Shown here: positions 33,032-41,176 of the stretch, one piece after another
Layout: each line of letters opens with the position of its first letter
How positions within the stretch are numbered: position 1 is the first letter of the stretch
From: a virus
Reading direction: 5' to 3' (one strand)
IMG/VR virus record: IMGVR_UViG_3300032083_001059
Span: 1-60,563 of that record
DNA length: 60,563 bases
The notes under the pieces: generated by a model
Databases searched by the model: none
Seen by the model: only the letters and a program-made list of their open reading frames with translations
Told to the model about the DNA's origin: nothing
Program-made: the position numbers and the translations under genes

Positions 33032-33686
33032 CACAGTAGAACTATTAGACCACATGGGCAGTGATTTGACTATTGCAAACGCAGCTCGTGTGTCTTTTGG
33101 TAAAAGAAAAGAACAATTTGATGCAAAAGATGTTGGACTAATTAATTATCTTGCAAGGCATAATCATTGGAGTCCATTTGGGCATGCATCTTTACAGTTT
33201 CACATTAAAGCACCAGTATTTGTTGCACGACAGTTAGTAAAACATCAAGTAGGTTTAGTATGGAATGAAGTAAGTCGTAGATATGTAGATACTGAACCAG
33301 AGTTTTTTAAAGTTGATTCTTGGAGAGGAAAAGCAGAGAATAAAAAACAAGGCTCTGATGAAAATAAAACAGTTGATAAAATTAAAAAAAATGCATTGTA
33401 TTCAGTTTCAACATCTTCACTTAAAGAGGAAATTGAATCAGATGCATTAAGAAATTATAATTTAATGCTACAATCTGGTATTGCACCAGAGCAAGCTAGA
33501 ATGATATTACCACAATCAATGATGACTGAATGGTATTGGAGTGGGAGTCTATATGCGTTTGCAAGAGTTTGTAATTTAAGATGTAAGCCTGATGCACAAT
33601 TAGAGTCAAGACAAGTGTGTGATTTAATTGATACAAAAGCAGAAAAATTATTTCCAATAAGTTGGAGAGCGTTAAGAGATGAGTAA
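33015..33686 (+). CDS. thyX: Flavin-dependent thymidylate synthase ThyX
   Basis: 223 residues. It makes dTMP from dUMP with FAD and methylenetetrahydrofolate. Seen: NHWSPFGHASLQFHI, ARQLVKHQVGLVWNEVSRRYV (a degenerate form of the RHRx7S signature: K-H-Q replaces R-H-R) and ARMILPQSMMTEWYWSGSL near the C-terminal substrate-binding region. ATG 33015 was chosen because the longer ORF start is inside the previous gene and adds non-homologous residues. Confidence 0.9.
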   Translation: MQLSSSTVELLDHMGSDLTIANAARVSFGKRKEQFDAKDVGLINYLARHNHWSPFGHASLQFHIKAPVFVARQLVKHQVGLVWNEVSRRYVDTEPEFFKVDSWRGKAENKKQGSDENKTVDKIKKNALYSVSTSSLKEEIESDALRNYNLMLQSGIAPEQARMILPQSMMTEWYWSGSLYAFARVCNLRCKPDAQLESRQVCDLIDTKAEKLFPISWRALRDE

Positions 33687-34344
33687 AGTTATAGTCTATG
33701 GAAATGGGAAATCTCGTTTAAAGTATGATGATACTATTTTTGATAATGTTATTACATGGGGTTGTAATGCGATTTATCGTGATATGAAAGTGGATAACCT
33801 TGTTTCTGTAGACTATGGCGCTCAGCATGAAATCTATACATCAGGATATGCAAAAGAAAACAATTGCTGGTTTTTAGATTGGAACATACTACCAAGAGAA
33901 TTTACCATTATGGGTAGTACATTTAATTTAAAATTCAAAAACTTTTATGAAAATGAACCTACTGAAAATGGTTGTGTAATAAACGGAAAACCAAATGATG
34001 ATTTATATACTACATGGATAGATGATGTAGATAAAGTATCTAACATTGATTATCCTAGAGAGTGGTGCTCTGGTGCGACTGCAATTCATCTTGCGTGTCA
34101 GCAAGGAGCTAAAGAATTATTTTTACTTGGATTTGATTTGAGTATAAATAATATATATGAGGGAACAAAAAACTATCCTAAACAAGTAGAACACCCTGAA
34201 TGGAAACAACAGTTGTGTACTACTTTTAGGGAGTTTGGAGATACTGAGTTTTTTTGGGTTGAACCTCAACACTCAGTTGAATCTCTCACTAATTTTAATT
34301 TAAAATATATAACATACGATACATTTAAACATACGATAACATAA
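33679..34344 (+). CDS. Conserved phage protein of unknown function
   Basis: 221 residues. VIVYGNGKSRLKYDD and VDNLVSVDYGAQHEIY, then WCSGATAIHLACQQGAKELFLLGFDLS. The GNGxS start and the GxxAIxLAxxxGxxxxxLLGFD segment suggest a Rossmann-like fold resembling DUF115/MptE-like proteins, but I do not recognise the exact family. Conserved beside gp32 in related phages as far as I recall. Confidence 0.72.
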   Translation: MSKVIVYGNGKSRLKYDDTIFDNVITWGCNAIYRDMKVDNLVSVDYGAQHEIYTSGYAKENNCWFLDWNILPREFTIMGSTFNLKFKNFYENEPTENGCVINGKPNDDLYTTWIDDVDKVSNIDYPREWCSGATAIHLACQQGAKELFLLGFDLSINNIYEGTKNYPKQVEHPEWKQQLCTTFREFGDTEFFWVEPQHSVESLTNFNLKYITYDTFKHTIT

Positions 34345-34354
34345 GGAGATTACT

Positions 34355-35236
34355 ATGTCGTTAGACGCACTTAAGAAGAGCAATTCGCTTGACAAACTTC
34401 TCAATGCAGTAAAAGAAGATTCTGCACCTCAAGAGAAAAAATCATATGTAGACGAAAGACTTTGGAAGCCAGTATTGGATTCATCTGGTAATGGTTACGC
34501 AGTTATTCGTTTCTTACCAGAAGTTCAAGGTGAAGATATGCCTTGGGCAAAAGTTTGGAATCACGCATTTCAAGGCCCAACTGGACAATGGTATATTGAA
34601 AACTCTCTTACTACTATTGGACAAAAAGACCCTGTGTCAGAACACAATACTAAATTGTGGAACTCAGGTTTAGAGTCTGATAAAGAAATCGCAAGAAAAC
34701 AAAAGAGAAAGTTGCAATACTTTTCTAACATCTATGTTGTGAGTGACCCAAAGCACCCAGAAAACGAAGGTAAAGTTTTTCTATTCAAGTATGGAAAGAA
34801 AATCTGGGATAAGATTAATGAAGCTATGTCACCAGCATTTGAAGATGAAAAACCAATTAATCCTTTTGATTTTTGGGAAGGTGCAAACTTTAAATTGAAG
34901 ATTCGTAAAGTTGATGGATATTGGAACTATGACAAATCTAGTTTTGATGCACCATCTAAACTAAAAGAATCTGATGAAGATTTGAATAAGATTTGGAAAA
35001 ATCAATATTCACTTAAAGAGTTTACTGCACAAACAAACTTCAAGTCATACGAGGAACTTAAAACTCGTTTAGATGCAGTTCTTTCTGGAACAGTATCAGT
35101 TGGAAATGTAACAGAGGACATTAATGATGATGTTCCTTTTGCAGAGCCAAAAGTTGATACCAAACCAATTGAGTCTAAACAAGATAAAGATGACGATGAT
35201 ACAATGGGTTATTTTGAAAAACTTGCAAACTCATAA
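34355..35236 (+). CDS. 32: Single-stranded DNA-binding protein gp32
   Basis: 293 residues, T4 gp32 being 301. The N-terminal basic LAST-like region (SLDALKKSNSLDKLL), the core (PWAKVWNHAFQGPTGQWYIENS; FLFKYGKKIWDKINEAM; FWEGANFKLKIRKVDGYWNYDKS) and an acidic C-terminus (KDDDDTMGYFEKL) match. It coats ssDNA and recruits replication proteins. No cysteine is present, so the zinc site of T4 gp32 is missing. SD AAGGAG; a strong terminator follows. Confidence 0.92.
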   Translation: MSLDALKKSNSLDKLLNAVKEDSAPQEKKSYVDERLWKPVLDSSGNGYAVIRFLPEVQGEDMPWAKVWNHAFQGPTGQWYIENSLTTIGQKDPVSEHNTKLWNSGLESDKEIARKQKRKLQYFSNIYVVSDPKHPENEGKVFLFKYGKKIWDKINEAMSPAFEDEKPINPFDFWEGANFKLKIRKVDGYWNYDKSSFDAPSKLKESDEDLNKIWKNQYSLKEFTAQTNFKSYEELKTRLDAVLSGTVSVGNVTEDINDDVPFAEPKVDTKPIESKQDKDDDDTMGYFEKLANS

Positions 35237-35298
35237 AGAAAGGTCTGACACTTCCTACTATTGCTGAAGCTAGCTAGGTTTAAATAGTTTAATGTGTT

Positions 35299-35332
35299 AT
35301 CCCCCACAGAGCTCATAGTGGGGGATTTTTTT
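35299..35332 (+). terminator. Rho-independent terminator after gp32
   Basis: ATCCCCCAC pairs with GTGGGGGAT (nine pairs) around AGAGCTCATA and is followed by six T. It faces the 3' end of the minus-strand tail block and separates the two convergent units. Confidence 0.9.
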
Positions 35333-37025
35333 ATATGGAGCTTGTAGTAAGTTGTCTTAAGAGTGGATCTGGATTTACTATCAAATGACTTGCTTGCTGA
35401 ACTGTTGTTGCATTATTAACAGTTCTTGCACTATTATCCATAACTACTGTTTGTCCACTCGTATTTTCTTTTACTTGTGGTGATGCATCAATCATCTCAG
35501 TTCTTTGTGCAGAATTAGTTTGTGCAGTTGTTGGTGTGGTTGAAACACTACCACCTTTCATTTTTTCAGAGAATACTCTATTAAATGCTTCAAGTGGACT
35601 TTCACCAAAAGGTGCAGCTGCTTTTACAGCTGCTACTACTGCACTAAGCATCGCACTTATAAAATTACCTATTGGTGCAAGTTTTTCTTTTATAGCGTTT
35701 ATAAAAGGCTTAAAAAAATCAAGAACTGGTTTAAAGAAATCAATCGCAGTTTCTAGTTTTGGTTTTATGAATCTGTCGTAGATACCTGATATAAAATTTA
35801 ATACAGGATCAAATATTCCAGATATTATACTCGCACCAAAGTCTAGTGCTTCATCAATCATTGGTTTTATGTTATTTGTATAAATCCCCCCAATAAACTC
35901 AATCACACTATTGAACATATTTTTAATACCACCTAAAATCTTTTCTCCTATTTCGGTTTCTGTCAAGAATACATATACACCAGTCAATGCAGCTATAACT
36001 GCACCAACTGCTAAGCCTATTGGGCCAAACTTAGATGCAAATTTAAAGATGGGCCCTGCCTTTCCAAAAAACTTACCCAACGCACCTACTGATTTTGCTG
36101 CTCCACCTTTAGCAGAATCTTTTAATCCTATTGCTGTTTTTCCTATGCGTGTATTCACTGCTGTGAAAGCAGCTTTCAATTTTTTAAAATCAAATAACAT
36201 TGGTATTGATTTTAAGATTGCACCACTTGCTTTAAAAACTCCTTTACCTATGGAAACAAATGCACCACCTAGTGCAACGATTCCTTTACCAAGTCCAAGT
36301 AAAAGTTTACCGCCTGCTTTAAGTCCATACTTTGCGAGTGTGATACCTATTTGTAGTGCAACTTTTGTAAGTCCAAATCCTATCTGTGCAATTGCTGTTC
36401 CTAATTTAAGAACAGTTGGGAGGAGTCCAAAAACTATAGGTAATAGTTTAACAGTTAGAAAAGTTCCTAATGCTAAAAGTCCAAGAGGGCCTGGGCCTAA
36501 TTCAAAAAGTGCTTTACCTAGTGGAAGTATTATGTTATTATATAAATTAAATACTGCTGGAACTAATGTGCCTGTTATGTAATCTATCATTTGACCAAAA
36601 AGTGGACTTTGAAGAAATCCAATAATTGCTGGAAGAAAAATAAACAGTGCAGCTTTTGAGATAAAACTTAAAAGTCCACCAGCACCTTTTTTTGCGAGTC
36701 CACCAAGACTTGCTAATCCTCCACCTAAACTTTTACCTAATCCTTTAAGTTCACCACCAAGTCCAGTTATACCTTTGGCAATATTAGTTTGTAATTTAAA
36801 ATTTTTACCAAAATCTAAAATTTGACGAAAACGACTTTTCTTATCATCTCTGTCTGTTTTCTTTTTTGAATCTTTAGCTTCTTTATCGCTCTTACTTGTT
36901 TTTGTTGTTTGACTATCTAACGCTTTTGCAATTGCGTTAAGTGCCATAGTGTGACGACTATCTCTACCAGCCTCACTTCTATTGTTCTTTTGTAGTTGTG
37001 CTATAACTTCGTCAAGAGTTGCCAT
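35331..37025 (-). CDS. Tail tape-measure protein (gp29-like)
   Basis: 564 residues, similar in length to T4 gp29 (590). The N-terminus is charged (KTSKSDKEAKDSKKKTDRDDK), followed by a long helical, Gly/Ala/Leu/Ile/Phe-rich region with several membrane-like segments (ISKAALFIFLPAIIGFL; GPIGLAVGAVIAALTGVYVFL), typical of tape measures that set tail length and are ejected with DNA. It lies downstream of the gp26/gp51 frameshift gene, where tape measures usually sit relative to tail chaperones. Identity with gp29 is inferred from this, not from an alignment. Confidence 0.72.
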   Translation of the reverse strand: MATLDEVIAQLQKNNRSEAGRDSRHTMALNAIAKALDSQTTKTSKSDKEAKDSKKKTDRDDKKSRFRQILDFGKNFKLQTNIAKGITGLGGELKGLGKSLGGGLASLGGLAKKGAGGLLSFISKAALFIFLPAIIGFLQSPLFGQMIDYITGTLVPAVFNLYNNIILPLGKALFELGPGPLGLLALGTFLTVKLLPIVFGLLPTVLKLGTAIAQIGFGLTKVALQIGITLAKYGLKAGGKLLLGLGKGIVALGGAFVSIGKGVFKASGAILKSIPMLFDFKKLKAAFTAVNTRIGKTAIGLKDSAKGGAAKSVGALGKFFGKAGPIFKFASKFGPIGLAVGAVIAALTGVYVFLTETEIGEKILGGIKNMFNSVIEFIGGIYTNNIKPMIDEALDFGASIISGIFDPVLNFISGIYDRFIKPKLETAIDFFKPVLDFFKPFINAIKEKLAPIGNFISAMLSAVVAAVKAAAPFGESPLEAFNRVFSEKMKGGSVSTTPTTAQTNSAQRTEMIDASPQVKENTSGQTVVMDNSARTVNNATTVQQASHLIVNPDPLLRQLTTSSI

Positions 37026-37282
37026 TATTTTTTACTTGACCCTGTGTAAAGTCCAAACCATGCAGCTCCAGCACCTACCACAATACTGACTAAACCACTT
37101 TGCTCTATTGTTGGGTTACTTAATTCCATATACCACATAACGACTGCATAGAGTAGATAGATATAAGTTGTTATGAATATTCGTGGAAAGATTCTCCACT
37201 GGTCAACTGCACGAGCCATATCTATCCATTTTTGGTAACGATTAACTTCTTGACTTTGCTCTTTCTTTTTCAATTCTTTCAT
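37025..37282 (-). CDS. Small two-TM protein
   Basis: 85 residues. A charged N-terminal helix (ELKKKEQSQEVNRYQKWIDM), then IFITTYIYLLYAVVMWYM and LVSIVVGAGAAWFGLYTG as membrane spans. Similar proteins occur in T4-type marine phages. It lies between the gp26/gp51 gene and the tape measure and its start overlaps the frameshift extension by 41 bases. Function unknown; holin-like topology. Confidence 0.72.
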   Translation of the reverse strand: MKELKKKEQSQEVNRYQKWIDMARAVDQWRIFPRIFITTYIYLLYAVVMWYMELSNPTIEQSGLVSIVVGAGAAWFGLYTGSSKK

Positions 37283-38137
37283 TTTCTTCCCTTATATGTT
37301 CTGCGAGTAATCCCACATATATTTCCCTCTCCCAAGGCATCATATTCTCTAACTCTGTCAAACTATATTTATGATGTTGCATTAGTGCAAAATTTGTTTT
37401 ATAGTAATTAAACAAACTATCATGGGAGAGCGCTATTCTAAAAAACTCTGGAGGCCCTCCAATATAACCTCACTTTTTTTCTTTGTTTTCGGATTAGTTA
37501 CTGTTATTGGGTGTCTTAACTTGGGCATCGTGTTAAAGAAAACCATAACTTTTTCAAACTGACTGGTTGTTAACTGGTCAATAAATTCTGTTAGTTCTTT
37601 GTCACTCATGTCTGCTCTATGATATACAGTATCACCACTATGTATTTCATCAATACAAGTATTTAACAGTTTAAAAACTGTTTCTGTTTCTGACATTTTT
37701 TCAACTCCACCCAAATCATTAAGTAATGGATATCTTAGATGTATTTTAATTGAGTCTGTTAACTCAATGACATTTGTATGCTCATCTGTAACTTGTACGA
37801 AAATATCAGATAAATTTAATTTTACTGGAACTCTTGTCTTTTCATCGTCTGGGCAAGTTATATTAACTTCAACAGTTTCACCTACTGACTTTCCTCTAAT
37901 TTGTAAAAACAAATATTCAACATCAAATACTGGAGATGTTGTTGCATTTACTTTATTAAAAGTACAAGAGTTAACTAAATTTGATACAGTATTAACTACT
38001 TGTGTTTGGTCATTTGATTCTTGTGCAACCATTAATAATTTTTGCTCTTTAACTAAAAATGGTCTGTATTTTATTTTTTCGCCTGTTGATGGTAACTGCA
38101 ATTCATAGGTTGGTGTTTCTAATTTAGGTAAAGCCAT
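37242..38137 (-). CDS. Predicted gp26-gp51 fusion made by -1 ribosomal frameshifting
   Basis: Slipping -1 at T TTT TTA just before the gp26 stop would join 233 gp26 residues to 65 more (RIALSHDSLFNYYKTNF then ALMQHHKYSLTELENMMPWEREIYV, ending AKSRS), about 298 in all. The extension frame is open, has no good start codon of its own before the conserved part, and looks like gp51-type sequence from marine T4-like phages. The arrangement matches the tail-assembly chaperone pairs (lambda G/GT) that precede tape-measure genes. Not proven; an internal ATA, TTG or other weak start could instead yield a separate gp51. Confidence 0.6.
37433..38137 (-). CDS. 26: Baseplate hub protein gp26
   Basis: 234 residues. 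The N-terminus (ALPKLETPTYELQLPSTGEK, then IKYRPFLVKEQKLLMVAQES) and SCTFNKVNATTSPVFDVEYLF are typical of gp26 in T4-type marine phages (T4 baseplate protein family). FLQIRGKSVGETVEVNITCP follows. In T4, gp26 is a hub component or assembly factor. The stop codon lies three bases after a slippery heptamer, so a longer form is likely. Confidence 0.85.
   Translation of the reverse strand: MALPKLETPTYELQLPSTGEKIKYRPFLVKEQKLLMVAQESNDQTQVVNTVSNLVNSCTFNKVNATTSPVFDVEYLFLQIRGKSVGETVEVNITCPDDEKTRVPVKLNLSDIFVQVTDEHTNVIELTDSIKIHLRYPLLNDLGGVEKMSETETVFKLLNTCIDEIHSGDTVYHRADMSDKELTEFIDQLTTSQFEKVMVFFNTMPKLRHPITVTNPKTKKKSEVILEGLQSFLE
37439..37460 (-). promoter_or_regulatory. -1 frameshift signal: slippery heptamer with upstream SD-like element
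   Basis: On the minus strand, T TTT TTA (37445 down to 37439) is in the gp26 zero frame, the ideal X XXY YYZ form. GGAGG (37460-37456) lies 10 bases upstream, the spacing at which an SD-like element stimulates -1 slippage in E. coli dnaX. GGAGGGCCTCC is also a palindrome. Confidence 0.65.
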
Positions 38138-38154
38138 AATTTTTCATCCTTTAA

Positions 38155-38883
38155 TTATAATTTAGATAATACTTTTGGTATTTTTGATAATATTTGTCTT
38201 TCAACTGAATCACCTATCACATCTCTAATTCTATCACCGAGTGGTTTAGGTAAGTCTGCTTCGTCTGCAAGTGATTGATAGTATCTATATGCAAACGATA
38301 CTTGAACTGTTTGTAGTGTACTTGAAGCTCCATAGTCTAGTGCTTGCTCTCCAATTGCTTTTGGATAACACTCTATAAGTCTGACACCATATCTTCTTCT
38401 ATCATTGTTATCTAATTGATATATGTCTAATGAGCCAGTGTAGGAATCATAATACTGCATAGCCCAAGTTTGTGGATTGTATGCGAGTCTTTGCCATGTT
38501 TCAAAGAATTTTCTTTCTCTTAAATCACTTGAGCATTGAAATGTTGCAGACAAGTCTGCATATGTGACACCTTGTGCGATTTGTCTAGGTGGCCCATAAA
38601 TATTTGTATCTGGTACAGTTTCCATAGTTCTGCCAGGAATAGATATTTGACTACATCTTAATCCACTTCTTCTTGCAACACCTTGCTTGGTATTCTCTTG
38701 CATAACTTTAGAAAATATGTTCATTAAGTTTTGATTACCTCTTTCTCCAGTAGGTGCGTGTAAAACCACCTCATAACGAGATTGCGTTGCGTAACCATCA
38801 TCATCACGAAACTCTGCGAGTAACTCATTTAATACTCCGTATGCAGTTCCCTCTAATGCACTACCTAAATCAAACTTTGCCAT
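38155..38883 (-). CDS. Tail tube/tube-initiator-like protein (gp54-like)
   Basis: 242 residues. SRYEVVLHAPTGERGNQNLMN, RCSQISIPGRTMETVPD, YGPPRQIAQGVTYADLSATF and FFETWQRLAYNPQTW are the hallmarks of the T4 tube fold shared by gp19, gp48 and gp54. Length and baseplate setting favour gp54, the tube initiator, over the shorter tube subunit gp19. Its partner gp48 is divergent at 39935. Confidence 0.75.
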   Translation of the reverse strand: MAKFDLGSALEGTAYGVLNELLAEFRDDDGYATQSRYEVVLHAPTGERGNQNLMNIFSKVMQENTKQGVARRSGLRCSQISIPGRTMETVPDTNIYGPPRQIAQGVTYADLSATFQCSSDLRERKFFETWQRLAYNPQTWAMQYYDSYTGSLDIYQLDNNDRRRYGVRLIECYPKAIGEQALDYGASSTLQTVQVSFAYRYYQSLADEADLPKPLGDRIRDVIGDSVERQILSKIPKVLSKL

Positions 38884-39444
38884 TTAAATCATTCCTCTAC
38901 TATCTGACCAAACTTTTCTTGATGAAGCCTTTTTAAATTGTTGTACTGGTAACATGGTTGCAATCACAAATTCGTCTGCATCTATTCTACGAAATTGTGA
39001 CTTTGTATATCCCTTTAAGTATTTATGTAAAGTTGGTTGAACTAATTTTATTCTTTTAACACTATTATAAGTTACTCTCAATCTAGTGCTTTCATCTAAT
39101 TTATCATTATTACTATAGTCTGATACAAGCCTATCTAACAATCTCACTCTTAAAGGAATTGGTAAGTAGTGAAAATTTATTCCTAAAAATCCCTCTGCAT
39201 AAAACTCCAATGGTAACACTAAAGGAAATATATCATAATATGGGAGTTTTTGTTTTAACTTTGGATCATAGATAAACATATTTAATTTACCTATGAATGG
39301 AGTGGATTTTCTTCTACCCTCTCTGACTAATTGTGCAGATGTTGGAATACCAAATTCTCTTATCTTTTGGCGATACCACTCAGTAGATAAATTTCTTCCA
39401 CCTACTTGTTTTTTTAAAGTTTGTATATATTTACTTTGAGCCAT
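38884..39444 (-). CDS. Conserved virion-assembly protein of unknown function
   Basis: 186 residues. NMFIYDPKLKQKLPYYDIFP and LEFYAEGFLGINFHYLPIPL are strongly conserved in T4-type marine phages beside gp4 and tail genes. No catalytic motif. Probably a tail or neck component by synteny. Confidence 0.75.
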   Translation of the reverse strand: MAQSKYIQTLKKQVGGRNLSTEWYRQKIREFGIPTSAQLVREGRRKSTPFIGKLNMFIYDPKLKQKLPYYDIFPLVLPLEFYAEGFLGINFHYLPIPLRVRLLDRLVSDYSNNDKLDESTRLRVTYNSVKRIKLVQPTLHKYLKGYTKSQFRRIDADEFVIATMLPVQQFKKASSRKVWSDSRGMI

Positions 39445-39447
39445 GTA

Positions 39448-39894
39448 TTATTTATATTGTGGATTTAAATGGTCTTCAGTAAGTATTTTAAACTCCATGT
39501 TTTGATCTTTACAATATTCTGTTGCAGATTTCCATTTTGCAGAGTTGATTCCCCAAGTTTCTACCTCTTTAAACCATTTTTTAGTTTTTCTTTTTGGATT
39601 TTTTACTGGTGGCTTGCATTGATATTTAGGCTTAACTTCAATAATAAACTTTTTAATATTGCCACTAGATTGCTTAACTTTCATATAGAAGTCTGGAAAA
39701 TAACGATGTATTTTACCATCCCACGGCGACTTATATGGTATAATAATTTCTTCACTTCCCCATTCTAATACTGCACTATTATTATCACAGTAAACCATGA
39801 GTTTTCTCTCCCACAATGAGCGATATATCACTTGAGATGGATTACCTTTATATTTTTTAGGGTTTAGTGGTTTATAGATACCTTTATATGCCAT
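39448..39894 (-). CDS. 4: Head completion protein gp4
   Basis: 148 residues, T4 gp4 being 150. YKGIYKPLNPKKYKGNPSQV, YRSLWERKLMVYCD, WGSEEIIIPY and YFPDFYMKV...IEVKPKYQ align with T4 gp4/50. The E..D..ExK pattern is that of a PD-(D/E)XK nuclease fold. It acts on filled heads before tail joining. A late promoter faces it from the divergent intergenic region. Confidence 0.88.
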   Translation of the reverse strand: MAYKGIYKPLNPKKYKGNPSQVIYRSLWERKLMVYCDNNSAVLEWGSEEIIIPYKSPWDGKIHRYFPDFYMKVKQSSGNIKKFIIEVKPKYQCKPPVKNPKRKTKKWFKEVETWGINSAKWKSATEYCKDQNMEFKILTEDHLNPQYK

Positions 39895-39898
39895 AGTG

Positions 39899-39906
39899 TA
39901 TAAATA
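39899..39906 (+). promoter_or_regulatory. 48: T4-type late promoter for gp48
   Basis: Exact TATAAATA, 28 bases before the gp48 ATG. It sits in a 40-base gap between divergent genes and opposes the element at 39928-39935. Confidence 0.8.
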
Positions 39907-39927
39907 ATAATAAAATAGTTACAGGAA

Positions 39928-39935
39928 TATTTATA
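39928..39935 (-). promoter_or_regulatory. T4-type late promoter for gp4 and the minus-strand tail block
   Basis: On the minus strand this reads exact TATAAATA, about 33 bases upstream of the gp4 ATG. Its first base is the A of the gp48 start codon, so the two late promoters point past each other within 37 bases. Confidence 0.78.
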
Positions 39936-41167
39936 TGGCCATAGATTTCGCAAGAGGTGCTGCTACTCAAGTAGGTACAACCATACTTAGAAAGGTAGCT
40001 GGTGGTATTGGACAAATCATTAAGAGTAGGCAACCATCTCCCACATCACCAGTAGAATCAACAACAAGAACAAAATATGCAACAAAAAGTTTAAGTTTTC
40101 CACTAGACATAGGTGAAGATCCAGGCGTGGGTAATCATGGACATTACATGATGTTCTTTATCAATGAGGTTAAACCAGCAAAATTAAAATATGGAACTCC
40201 ACAAGATGGTTCAAAAAATGGACAGCGTGCAAAGGCTCAGATGAATGTGCATGAAGAAGTGAGAGAGTCTGACACAAAACAAATTAGTTTAACAGAATCA
40301 GTTAATGTTCAAAGAAGTGGTGGACTTGTAAAGAATACAAAAAAGAAAGATGATATAACTCAACAAAAAACTCAAGACGAGGTGGTAGCAGAAAAAGCAA
40401 GACAGCAAACAAATCAAAAAGGAAAAAATACTCTATCAATTCAAAGAGCACCCACCACTCGTTTAGATACTGCGATACAGTTGTATATGCCACCTCAAGT
40501 GCAAGTATCTTATGCTGCAAATTATACTGATACTGAAGTTGGTATTTTAACTCAGACTGGAGTGAATGTATTTGACTCAATTATGAGAGGTGATAATGTT
40601 AGTATTGGTGACCAGTTTAAAAAAGGTGCAGTAGACCTTGGCGTATCTTCGTTATTAAAAATGGCAGATGTAGCTGCACCAGGCGCTAGAGCTGCATATG
40701 AAATAGGACAAGGACAAATAATTTCTGATAGACTAGAACTTGCATTTAAAGGTATCGCAAAAAGAAAGTTTCAATATGTGTTTAAAATGATGCCCAGAAA
40801 TGAAAGAGAAGCTCAAGAGATTAAACAAATATGTCAAGCATTTAAAGTAAATATGTTACCAGAATTTGTTGGTGGTGATAGACAAGGTAGAAGAATGGTA
40901 GTTCCAAATACTTTTAATATTCATTACATGTATTTGGGAAGTCAAAACCAATATCTTGACCCAATATCAGAATGTGTATTAACAAACATGAGTGTATCTT
41001 ATGGTGGAGAAAGATTTAGAACTTTTGACCCAGATTCATCTGGTAATCCACCGCCTGTAGAAACACAGATACAATTAGATTTTTCTGAACTAGAACTCAT
41101 CACTAGAGAAAAAGTATTAGAAGAAAATGAGCCAATGTCATTTGGCCCAACCAACTCAACGAATTAA
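39935..41167 (+). CDS. 48: Baseplate tail-tube cap gp48
   Basis: 410 residues, T4 gp48 being 364. The C-terminal half (RKFQYVFKMMPRNEREAQEI, CQAFKVNMLPEFVGG, FNIHYMYLGSQNQYLDPISE, CVLTNMSVSYG) is the tube-like fold of gp48. The N-terminal half has an extra charged stretch (KNTKKKDDITQQKTQDEVVA) that looks disordered. Late promoter upstream; gp53 follows after nine bases. Confidence 0.85.
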   Translation: MAIDFARGAATQVGTTILRKVAGGIGQIIKSRQPSPTSPVESTTRTKYATKSLSFPLDIGEDPGVGNHGHYMMFFINEVKPAKLKYGTPQDGSKNGQRAKAQMNVHEEVRESDTKQISLTESVNVQRSGGLVKNTKKKDDITQQKTQDEVVAEKARQQTNQKGKNTLSIQRAPTTRLDTAIQLYMPPQVQVSYAANYTDTEVGILTQTGVNVFDSIMRGDNVSIGDQFKKGAVDLGVSSLLKMADVAAPGARAAYEIGQGQIISDRLELAFKGIAKRKFQYVFKMMPRNEREAQEIKQICQAFKVNMLPEFVGGDRQGRRMVVPNTFNIHYMYLGSQNQYLDPISECVLTNMSVSYGGERFRTFDPDSSGNPPPVETQIQLDFSELELITREKVLEENEPMSFGPTNSTN

Positions 41168-41176
41168 GGATAGCTG

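Noticed and set aside
34388-34393. TTGACA near the start of gp32 as an internal promoter
   Set aside because: No -10-like hexamer occurs at 16-18 bp; the sequence encodes the conserved LDKLL segment.
35279-35288. TTTAAATAGTTT after gp32 as a late promoter
   Set aside because: The first bases deviate from TATAAATA and it would run straight into the gp32 terminator with only antisense DNA beyond.
35911-36582. A 223-codon plus-strand ORF antisense to the tape-measure gene
   Set aside because: It is the shadow of a repetitive Gly/Ala/Leu-rich gene; it has Pro/Ala/Ser bias, no SD and no recognisable domain.
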